NCBI GenBank assembly: GCA_024196135.1
Contig: JAMQCK010000181.1
Coordinates: 1-43,352, forward strand
DNA length: 43,352 bases
From: Pleurotus ostreatus/Saccharomyces cerevisiae fusant
Taxonomy: Eukaryota; Opisthokonta
Direction of reading: 5' to 3'
Positions 21,672 to 29,932 of this stretch are shown here, in pieces; positions within the stretch are counted from its first letter, which is position 1; every line of letters starts with the position of its first letter. Position numbers and translations under genes: made by a program. Below the pieces are notes generated by a model. The model made no database searches. It was not told the DNA's origin and saw only the letters and a program-made list of their open reading frames with translations.

Positions 21672-23478
21672 TCAGCGCCTGGGTTTGTGGAATTCCCCTG
21701 GTCTTCGTGGTGGGCTTACGAGCGCGCTCGTCTCGACCACATGTGGCGGTTCCGCATATGTTTCGTGCGTCGAATACTGCGTCGGCGGTCGGGAATGGTC
21801 CGACGGTATTCTCAACCCCGTCTCAGAGGCCTCCGATGCCCCTCTCGTGGACCCCGACGTGCCGTGGTGCGACGCTGCCTCCCCATCCTCCCCCGCCGGA
21901 TACATCGGCGGCAACTCCACCACCTGCGTATCGTCCCCATGATATACCGTCACCGGCGCCCTTCCCCCATCATGGTGCACCACATACACGTTCGACTGTC
22001 CGCCCCCAGGCGACCTTGGCCCCGCCGCACTCTCCCTATCCTCCTGCGGCAACAAGAAGGGCTCGACCTGATACCGGCTCCCCGGCATGTTGAGCGGGGG
22101 CAGCAGGTGCTGCGAAGAACCGTAGCTCCCGCGGTCGTGCGCGCCGAGCATGGGGGACGCGAAGGGGTCGGAGTCGGCGTAGGAGGGGTGCCGCGCGCGT
22201 GGGTCGCGCTGCTTGCGGCGGAGGAAGAGCCAGGAAGCGAGGCCGCCAACGAGGAGCCCGAGGACGAGACCTCCGATGCCGGCGCCGGAGGCGATGGCGG
22301 GGAGTTTGTTGCCGGAGGAGGCGTCGAGGCAGGATGAGGTAGTGCCTTCGCCGGCGTGGAGGGGGCCGTAGGACTTACGCACAGATCAGTGGATGTTCGT
22401 ATGCAATGGAGCCGCGCACGTACCCAGCTATTGTGGTCCGAGTCAGCCACAGATATAAAGAATGGGCTCGCCCAGGACATCGACACTGCAAGCCCGGTAA
22501 GCAAACGTCCCTCAAAGTACCGCACTGCACTGACCCGTCCAATTGATCGCGCTCATATCGTCCACCGTCATATTGAATGGTGGATGCGATGCAGGCGCCA
22601 CCGTAAGGGTGTACGGCCCCGTCCCGTTCTTCGGTGTCACCTGTATGTCTGTGCATTGCGCTGGCCAGCCGTATTGTGATAGCGGGCCGTCGTACGCCTG
22701 TGCATCGACGTCCAATGGGCCGTCGGGGAAGCTGAGTGTCGAATTTGAGCAGGAGAGCTTCTCGTCGTCGGATGGGATGACACTGTATACGGCTTGGCAA
22801 CCGCCAGAGTAGCCTTTGGAGTCGAACTGGAGGGAAGTTCAGAAGTAACGCTAAGGAATGAGGGTTAGGATCTAACCATGCATATTTGGTACTGACAAAA
22901 GCAGGTTAGCGGAGCGATGAGGGGAGGGGGGAGGTGCACGCACTAATGTTGAAGGGGGGAAGGGTATCTCGAAGTCCTGCACAATGTCAGCCATTGGCGC
23001 GTCAGGAAGTGTCCGTAGACGCACGAAGCTGGACCCGCTACCAGCGTCGACGATGAAGGGGAATATGTAGTATCTGGCGCACGGTCAGAGGGGAGTGGGA
23101 GTGACGCGTGCACGAGCCGCGTACGATGAGTAGATCTGGAGGAAGTACGGCGCCGTCGCGCTCGGACTGTAGACGTACGAGGGTCAGCAATAGTAGACCC
23201 ATAATGAAGCATACACACGCACCCCGTAGCCGGCTCTCGTCTCCATTTAATGTTGATCGTCTCGCATTGTTCTACGCGTCCCGTCAATACGCGTCGCGCC
23301 ACATTCCCAGCAACCACGCACTCGTCACCGGCACAGGCGCAGGCTCCAAGTCCGTCGAGCGAAAGTAGTCAAAGTAGAAGGACTGCTCCATAGGCTCGAG
23401 AATCGCGGCTTGCGCGCCGGTCAGGGCGCAAGCTGCCGCGGCAGCAATTAGCCAGCAGCGCCGACAGGTTGGTGACAT
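21672..23478 (-). CDS. Secreted/surface single-pass membrane protein of unknown function
   Basis: Nine exons (23478-23322, 23271-23223, 23166-23125, 23073-23025, 22976-22944, 22891-22877, 22826-22535, 22485-22424, 22373-21672) give 466 residues; one exon is 15 nt. The N-terminus MSPTCRRCWLIAAAAACALT is a signal peptide. A Cys-containing extracellular region follows, with CETINIKW, TAPYFLQIY, FIVDAGSGSSFDFEIPFPPSTL, YQICMFDSKGYSGGCQ and several NxS/T sequons. One TM helix spans about residues 260-283, with the glycine pattern GAGIGGLVLGLLVGG, then LRRKQR as a stop-transfer. The ~180-residue cytosolic tail is Pro/Ser/His-rich and disordered. The layout resembles many basidiomycete hypothetical proteins and, loosely, wall sensors. 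No named domain is recognised and a sensing role is only a guess. The last acceptor (AAG, 22374) is weak. The start is the first true ATG of the signal peptide. Confidence 0.85.
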
Positions 23479-24455
23479 GGAGGGGCTCGTATGTTTGAGC
23501 AAGGTTCACGGAGGGGCGGCTCAACGAGAGGGGGACAGGCGGAAGAGGAATAGGAGGGAAGGGGAACAACACAGCGTATGTCGCCGTTGTCGTCGGGCGG
23601 GTCGCAAGGGGCGCGGGGCAGTGAGGCCGGCGCGTGTAATGACAGTGCAAATTCTTCTGTCTTGATCGAGCGCGGGCTGGGCAGATGGGAGGTGCAATTG
23701 AGTGATCCTGGCGGCTTCGGACCCCGAAGAAGAACTGCCTGTTCGGGGAGGGAAGAAGGGAGGGCGTGGTGAACGAGGAGGGGAAGGGTGAGATGGATCC
23801 GCAGACGCGTGGGGAATGGGAACAAGAACAAGGAGAGACCTCGGGAAGAAGTATGATTGTGGGCGCTGCGGTGCGTCGCGCGACGCTGTGTTCTCACAAA
23901 CATCCGGGCCAACGAGCGTGGTAGCCGAGGCGTCCACGACATGCTTCAGAGGCTTTCCAGGCTGTGATCGTTGCCGCACCTCGCTAGATGGAGGCTGCTT
24001 GCTGTGATGCGCCAAACTCCCGCACGGACGGCACACAAATGCAGACACGGGAGGAAGAGCGCAACATCATGAATTGCACGGCTACTGCGAGACCACAAGC
24101 ATCAAACACCTGCACCTGGTATAAGAAGACTCAGCAAAAGAGCTGGGGGGAATGTCAGAGCTACATAGTCGAACACTCTTCCTTCCGTAGCAATAACGGT
24201 CGCGTGAGCCGGAAGGCGCTCCGGCTTAATTGAGCCCTAGTCCACTCTGCCCTCTCCTCGGTTACCCCAATTCGACGCACGAAAAAGAGTTGCCCAGCGA
24301 CAAGCACTGGGCGGAGGAAAGGGATAAAGAGGAAATCAATCGCGTTCCCCCGCGCATTTTATCCCCGGATCTCGGGCCGCAACCCGGTAATCAGTACGCA
24401 GTGACGTCACAGGACGCGACCTGAGAACCTCCTCGAAATCGACGTCCAGGTCGGC
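23479..24455. promoter_or_regulatory. Divergent promoter region, 977 bp
   Basis: This lies between the divergent surface-protein and hydrolase genes. A CRE-type palindrome sits near the hydrolase start (separate entry). Open frames on both strands here lack gene-like features. No repeats or RNA genes are seen. Confidence 0.4.
24401..24410. promoter_or_regulatory. CRE-type palindrome (ATF/CREB bZIP site)
   Basis: GTGACGTCAC is a perfect 10-bp palindrome containing the full cAMP-response element TGACGTCA, which bZIP proteins of the ATF/CREB class bind. It lies 46 bp upstream of the first in-frame ATG (24456) and 97 bp upstream of the second (24507) of the hydrolase gene. Confidence 0.5.
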
Positions 24456-25470
24456 ATGCTCTCCCGCCTTCGTCTCATCTCTCACCAGCTCATAAAGTCA
24501 CGCACGATGTCGACCACTGTTCACAACACGAACAAGGCCTGCTGCTCCATCCCGCCCGTCGCGTCGGACTACAAGCCCAAGGGCACCATCAAGCCGTACG
24601 CGCAGTTCAAGAATGTCTACGTAACGGGTCCAGAGGACTCGCAGAACGCGATCGTCTGCGTGTACGATATCTTTGGGTGCGTGTGGATAAGGCTCAACAA
24701 ACGCGTTGTGCTGAGACGATGCATAGTTTCTTCCCCCAGACGCAGCAGGGCGCCGATCTGCTGTCGTCTACGCTGAAGACCGTGGTCTACATGCCGGACT
24801 TCTTCGAGCCCGACGCGCCCTACCCGATCGCCGAGTTCCCGCCCAAGGACGAGGCAGGGCAGAAGAAGCTGCAGGAGTTCTTTGGCTCCACCGCTGCGCC
24901 GCCCAAGGCGACCGCCAACCTCATTGAGTTCGCGAAGAAGCTCAAGGAGCAGGGCAAGCAGAAGGTTTTTGCGTACGGGTTCTGCTGGGGTGAGTACGCG
25001 TCCGAGGGTAAACGGGAAGTTGACTGATGTGCGGTATAGGCGGCAAGGTTGTCATCTCAGCTGGTGGCGAGGGAACACCGCTGGACGCGGTGTCCATCGT
25101 GCACCCTGCGTAAGTGACGATGTATCCTTCATCTGTCAGTATGCTAAGACTTCGTCAGCATGTTGAGCGCGGATGACGCGAGCAAGCTCACCGTGCCACT
25201 GGGCATCTACCCGTCCAAGGACGAACCAAAGGAAGAGGTATGCGTCAGGCAGTCATCCACGATGACCGTACGCTTACAACGCCTCTGCAGTACGAGAAGA
25301 TCCTCGAGGTGCTTTCCAAGAAGCCCTTCGCGTCGAAGGTTGATGGCAAGTACTACCCCAACATGTTCCACGGTTGGGCTGCCGCCCGCGGCGACCTCAA
25401 GAATGAGGAAAACAAGAAGGAGTACGAGGACGTGTACAACCGTCTGGCGCAGTTCTTCTGCAGTGTGTAG
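24456..25470 (+). CDS. Dienelactone hydrolase family protein (AIM2-like)
   Basis: Five exons (24456-24676, 24727-24989, 25040-25109, 25159-25237, 25291-25470) give 270 residues from the first ATG, or 253 from the second at 24507. It is an alpha/beta hydrolase of the DLH family. Family enzymes use a Cys-Asp-His triad; counted from the second ATG these are Cys143 (GFCWGG), Asp189 (YPSKDEP) and His221 (FHGWAAARGD). Bacterial DLHs open dienelactones in chloroaromatic breakdown; the substrate of fungal Aim2-like proteins is unclear. The first 17 residues (MLSRLRLISHQLIKSRT) are basic, free of acidic residues and can form an amphipathic helix, like a mitochondrial presequence. Choice of start could therefore decide location. 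The 3' end converges on LAS1 with a 106-bp gap. Confidence 0.92.
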
Positions 25471-25576
25471 GGTACTTCTCGAGAGTAGAGATTGTCGAAG
25501 TTGTCGGAGGAAACCCACAATGCAATGTATTACCACTCGTATACCACAAAGCGAAGAGACGTGATGACGATGCACA

Positions 25577-26991
25577 TCAACATGCAGGTACGTACACCCC
25601 GATGGGTGCCGGATGCCACTTGGCAGGGTTCGCGCGTCGCCAGCCGGGTGGTAGCGGAGATGCTGACTCTGGTTCTGGAGGATGCATGACGGTGTCCTCC
25701 ATGACAGGCGTCGCATCTTGGACCTCTGGGCTCTCGTCTGCCATAAGCGTCGCCAGCCGCTCCTCCATGACAGCAGTAAAGTCGGGCCCCCATGGCGAGG
25801 ATTTGCCCGGTTTGTGTTCTGCTTGAAGAACCGCAGAAACTTCGGCAAGTTCTGGGTCAGAGTCGCATATGTGGCGGAGTAGTTCGGCAGCGCTGGGAGC
25901 CTTGTGAGCGAAGATGGGTGAAGGAGCAGTATGACTCACGCTGGGAGCCTGTCGCGGGATTCGGGTCCCAGGCCTATGAGGAGGGCGGCGACAACGTCTG
26001 CATTCACGTCCTCTCGCTCGGCCTTGTCTGTCGAGGAGACGAACCACGCAGCCCACCGAGCGAGGCAAGCGTCGTAAGACGGATCCTCGTTCGTCGAGTT
26101 GACGAGGCGCTGCGCAAACCGCAAAGCAGCAATGGCATAGAAAGAGGGATGCAAACCCTGCACATGCGCAAGCAGGTCTCGCCATATTGCCACGGATAGT
26201 GCTGGCGGCGCGAACCCCTCCTCGTCGTGCGTGCGCTTCTTCTTGGCTAGCGGGACAAGGGCGCCCGGCTCGAGGAGGGCGTCGCAGAGCTGGTCGAGGG
26301 CCCACCGCGTGCGCGCCGCGGGGTCGGTGGACCAATCGTGGGCAGCGGCGGCGACTGCTGCTTCGGCAAGCCAGCGCTCGACATCGCGGAGCGCGCCAGC
26401 CAGGATAGGCCGTTGCTTGGCGCGCAAAGACGCATCACGAGCGACTGCTTTGGCTGCCGTGCGGTACTGCTTCAGGGTCGGTGCGAGGGGACGGAGTGTT
26501 GGAGCGACGTCGATGGTGGGTGCAGGAGTGATGGTGGGGAGGAAGTAATTGTCGAGTAGCCAGCGCATGGATTGGTTCGCGCCTTCTCGGAGTAGTTCAA
26601 GGCTCGGTAGGTCCTCGTGCGTCGCGGCGTGTCGAAGCTCGACGAGCCATGCAGGTAGCCCAATTTGCGCGGCGATGGCAGCGATCGAGCGCGCGTACAC
26701 GCCGGATTGGAGAGGGTCGACTAGGCCATTGACGAGGCGGATTAATGCGGCCGCGTACGCATGACGGAGAGCAAGAGAGTTTGTCGCAGTCGCCTCGTCC
26801 TGGACAATGGTCGTGAGGAGCGCGGAGGTGGACTCTAGGGCGTGAGGGAGCGCAGTGATCGCACGCCAGGCAGCTAGGCGAGCAAGAGCCATCCTGTGCG
26901 CATCGACATCATTCCGGTCGTTGTAAATCCACCCGCATAGCTGCTCCAGCTCCCCCACCGATGCCCATGGCACTCTCCGCGGAAGTCTCAT
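25577..26991 (-). CDS. LAS1: Pre-rRNA processing endonuclease LAS1
   Basis: Two exons (26991-25940 and 25892-25577, intron 47 nt) give 455 residues. Las1, with the polynucleotide kinase Grc3, cuts ITS2 at site C2 during 60S ribosome maturation in the nucleolus. The N-terminal HEPN domain starts at MRLPRRVPWASVGELEQLCGWIYND. Its nuclease motif RHAATH (residues 120-125) matches the RHxxTH signature of Las1 catalytic centres. Family blocks that follow are QSMRWLLDNYF and the C-terminal LPPGWRRANPAKWHPAPIGVY, which contacts Grc3 in yeast. The acceptor at 25892 was chosen over an earlier AG because the latter gives the wrong phase and a 38-nt intron. The gene diverges from the DUF7702-type gene across 271 bp. 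Confidence 0.92.
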
Positions 26992-27262
26992 CGTTGCTGA
27001 GTATAACCTTCGAGTGCGAACAATACAATGACCAGCGGAGGGAAATCGAAGCGCCCGCCCGATCGCTGCGTCGATCGCGTCTCCCCTCAGCACAGCCACG
27101 GGCGAACACGCTGTTGTTGAACTTTCCCCACGATCCACGACTCTGTGACGTCCTGTGCACGCCCTTCCCCTCACGACTACCCCTCACGCCCTGCCTCACG
27201 ACTACTGCTGCCATCTACGCGATTCACGATTCTTCTTCTATCTACTACGGTCCATCGTCGAC
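26992..27262. promoter_or_regulatory. Bidirectional promoter of LAS1 and the DUF7702-type gene
   Basis: The two starts are only 271 bp apart and point away from each other, so both promoters share this stretch. A partial CRE-like TGACGTCC lies near 27146. CACGACTAC occurs twice around 27171-27205. No TATA box is obvious. Confidence 0.45.
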
Positions 27263-28247
27263 ATGCCTGATCTCGACGCGCGCGGGAAGATTGCGGCTGC
27301 CGAGCTTGCATTCTACGTCCCGATTGCGATCGTGAGTCTCCTGCTGGTCATCCGGTATGCGTTCAGGCGCGATTCTGGGTGGTTCTTCCTACTATGGTTT
27401 GCCCTGGGTGCGTCCCCTTCCCTCTGCATCGTATCCCGAGCTCATATTTGCTAGTCCGAGTGACGGCGGGGGCGCTTCTCATTGCCGCTGAGCTCGTTAC
27501 CCCGTATGACGAGGCTATCTGGACGGCTGCATGGGTCCTCAACGATGCCGGCCTTGGCTTCCTGCTGCTCTCTACCATTGGTTTCCTCGGCCTCGCGTAC
27601 GTCCCCCTTGCCCAACCCGCCAAATCACCTCATTAACTGTGCGCAGAGGACAGCACACCTACAGTGAAATGATCAAGACCATGCACATGTACCGCTCCCT
27701 TGCCCTCGTCATCCTAGCTGCCATGGCTATCACCGCGGCAGGCGGAGGTGTTCAGGCCCATGCCGACCAGGACACTATCCGCACCGGGAAGATCCTCCGG
27801 CGCGTCGGCGCAGTGCTGTTCGGCCTTATTTGGGGCCTGCTTGCCATGCTGCACGTCCATGCGATGCGCAGCCACCACCTCATGCGCACCTGTGAGTCAA
27901 ATAATTTGGTATATGACCTGAGCTGACGCGTTCTGCAGACCGCAAGCGAGTATGTGCTATGCCTCAGTGCTTACGGCGCGTTACTGACCTTTTGGTAGCT
28001 CCTCTTCACCCTCTGGGTCGCGCTCCCCGTCCTTGGCGTCCGCGTTGCATTCTCCATCCTCAATGCCTTCGGTTCCGCCGATGTCTTCGGGTATCAGCTC
28101 TCGCCGAACGCGACCCTTCGACCCTTCGCCTACACCCAAGAATGGGTCCGCTGGCTCGTCATGGGCCTCGTCATGGAGTACGCGGTCGTGCTCATCTACC
28201 TCGTCTCGAGCACTGGTGTCTCGAGGAGAAACAGGCTGGGCTACTAG
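27263..28247 (+). CDS. Seven-helix membrane protein, DUF7702-type
   Basis: Five exons (27263-27407, 27455-27596, 27647-27891, 27939-27949, 27999-28247) give 263 residues. The fourth exon is an 11-nt microexon encoding the YRKR region between two helices. The protein has about seven hydrophobic segments (for example ELAFYVPIAIVSLLLVIRYAF, WFFLLWFAL, LGFLLLSTIGFLGLA, SLALVILAAMAITAAGG, VLFGLIWGLLAMLHV, LLFTLWVALPVLGVRVAFSIL and WLVMGLVMEYAVVLIYLV). The first helix pattern and the RVxxG motif after it fit the fungal DUF7702 family as I remember it. Function of that family is unknown. A receptor- or transporter-like role is possible, but nothing in the sequence shows it. Confidence 0.8.
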
Positions 28248-28555
28248 ACGTGCTCGCTCGTCCGCTACTGCCGGGAGCGCCCGCGGAATCATACGGGATG
28301 CCTACCTAACGGCGTGGCATACAAGGTGCCACCCTAGCGTCTCGGCGGCACACAACTAGAACCAATATACTGACCTATCTGTGATTTGTACTTGTATCTG
28401 TACTCGGTAACCTTTTATTTACCTACTCACCTGGGACGTTGCTTTACGTTCAGCTGGGACGTTGTTTCACGTTCGTGTTCACTCGGGAAAGCTACACGTA
28501 CCCATCAGGACCACGTACCGTACGCACTCGACCACTACTTACGATATATGCGTAG
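28248..28555. other. Intergenic region upstream of the repeat pair, 308 bp
   Basis: It contains the 3' UTR of the DUF7702-type gene and a 21-bp imperfect direct repeat (separate entry). Nothing else is recognised. Confidence 0.4.
28431..28474. repeat. Imperfect direct repeat, two 21-bp units
   Basis: Units at 28431-28451 and 28454-28474 share CTGGGACGTTG followed by TT and ACGTTC, differing at two positions. They are 2 bp apart and lie about 85 bp upstream of the first MITE-like element. Confidence 0.55.
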
Positions 28556-28558
28556 AAT

Positions 28559-28979
28559 AGAGCGCGTCTGCCTAGGATTTTTAGGCGCTATTTCAAATTC
28601 AACGCCGAGTAGAATTGTCCATAAAATCTTTGAGAACGCGTGAAATCTTTTGAAGGCCACAAAGAATTTCCACCTCGAAATGACATCAAGACCCACGGTG
28701 GGTCTCTCCTGCTCGCGCCCCGCAACGAGAAACGCACTCTTGTCCTCTAGATCACTCAAGGAGGTGAGCGGCCCCTGTGTGGACCCATCCCACCACGCTT
28801 CGGGGGCGCATAAGGGATACGATACGCTATAAAGCACGTTCAGCGCTGATCTCGCCGCTTAGATATTCTCCAAATACTATGAGATCATCGTGGATATCAT
28901 TGTGCTTCTTACAGGATTTTCGTGAAAAAACATTGCTTTTTCTGTAACTTTCGTGTAAAATCCTAGGCAGACGCGCTCT
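28559..28979 (+). mobile_element. MITE-like element, copy 1 (421 bp)
   Basis: The element begins AGAGCGCGTCTGCCTAGGAT and ends with the reverse complement of the same sequence. The terminal inverted repeat is perfect for 23 bp (28559-28581 with 28957-28979). It is flanked by AAT on both sides (28556-28558 and 28980-28982), which fits a 3-bp target-site duplication. It is too short for a transposase, so it would be a non-autonomous element moved in trans. A near-identical copy in opposite orientation begins 150 bp downstream. Superfamily is not assigned: a TA-flanked reading (element starting GAGCGCG) is also possible and would suggest a Tc1/mariner-like source. Confidence 0.85.
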
Positions 28980-29129
28980 AATGTCATGTTTGTACTCCCT
29001 TGAGCCGTTTGAGCCTGACAGCTCTCCACTCATACGAGGCCACGTTCTGACGGAGATGAAGGAGTTTGCGGGCTTTCCGTGACCATTTCGAGATGGTCTC
29101 AGGTATGCTGAGGTTTTTTCTGCAGTATT

Positions 29130-29550
29130 AGAGCGCGTCTGCCTAGGATTTTACACGAAAGTTACAGAAAAAGCAATGTTTTTTCACGAAAATCCTGTAA
29201 GAAGCACAATGATATCCACGATGATCTCATAGTATTTGGAGAATATCTAAGCGGCGAGATCAGCGCTGAACGTGCTTTATAGCGTATCGTATCCCTTACG
29301 CGCCCCCGAAGCGTGGTGGGATGGGTCCACACAGGGGCCGCTCACCTCCTTGAGTGATCTAGAGGACAAGAGTGCGTTTCTCGTTGCGGGGCGCGAGCAG
29401 GAGAGACCCACCGTGGGTCTTGATGTCATTTCGAGGTGGAAATTCTTTGTGGCCTTCAAAAGATTTCACGCGTTCTCAAAGATTTTATGGACAATTCTAC
29501 TCGGCGTTGAATTTGAAATAGCGCCTAAAAATCCTAGGCAGACGCGCTCT
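29130..29550 (-). mobile_element. MITE-like element, copy 2 (421 bp, inverted)
   Basis: This is the reverse complement of copy 1, with the same 23-bp terminal inverted repeats (29130-29152 and 29528-29550). Its flanks are ATT on both sides (29127-29129 and 29551-29553). These match each other but differ from the AAT of copy 1, so the copies look like two separate insertions rather than one fold-back unit. It ends about 380 bp upstream of the amidohydrolase start and may lie in that promoter. Confidence 0.85.
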
Positions 29551-29932
29551 ATTGCGGAGACTTGACTGACTCTGAGGCAGATTCTGCGCCCACCAAGCGA
29601 ACAAACACGCGCGGATCAATCTCTCAAGCGGACAAACAAAACCCGGAGGCAGAAGCGGAGATGATCGGCCCGAGCCGCCCGGCCCTGCTATCTGTTCAGT
29701 GATCCCGCCTTGCAGACAACTTGCAGATATGACGACTTGACTTGTAGCAATCACTGACCTGAATTGTTGCGAGCATCTACCTCTTAGCGCGCGCCCGCCA
29801 CGATCGAAGACCCATTCAACTGACCTCTGGCGCTCCGCGCTTCCCACAGACCCAGAGATCCCTACATATACCGCCCCGAACCTGACCAGACTCTCCTTTT
29901 CCCAAACGACGATCCTCACGACAATCCCCACC
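29551..29932. promoter_or_regulatory. Promoter region of the amidohydrolase gene, 382 bp
   Basis: It lies between MITE copy 2 and the ATG at 29933. A weak TATA-like ACATATAC is found near 29864, about 65 bp before the ATG. No gene is seen. Confidence 0.4.

Larger units (their letters stand above)
28559..29550. repeat. Large inverted repeat: 421-bp arms, 150-bp spacer
   Basis: The two MITE-like copies form arms at 28559-28979 and 29130-29550. By eye they are the same length, with one clear difference (an A/G change in the GGGGGCGCRTAAGGG block, near 28810 and matching 29300). Read-through RNA could fold into a hairpin of more than 400 bp. The 150-bp spacer has no visible gene and is probably host sequence between two insertions. 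Confidence 0.85.

Noticed and set aside
25577..26335. Minus-strand frame extending upstream of LAS1 exon 2
   Set aside because: It reads exon 1 out of frame; only the 3' part is real and is used as LAS1 exon 2.
28535..28837. Open frame on the minus strand inside MITE copy 1, mirrored at 29272-29565
   Set aside because: It starts at a non-ATG codon in one direction, runs across the element boundary into flanking DNA and matches no protein I know. I keep it as an observation, not as a gene.
28559..29550. One composite fold-back transposon instead of two insertions
   Set aside because: Each arm has its own complete terminal repeats and its own matching flanking triplet (AAT versus ATT), which fits two insertions better.
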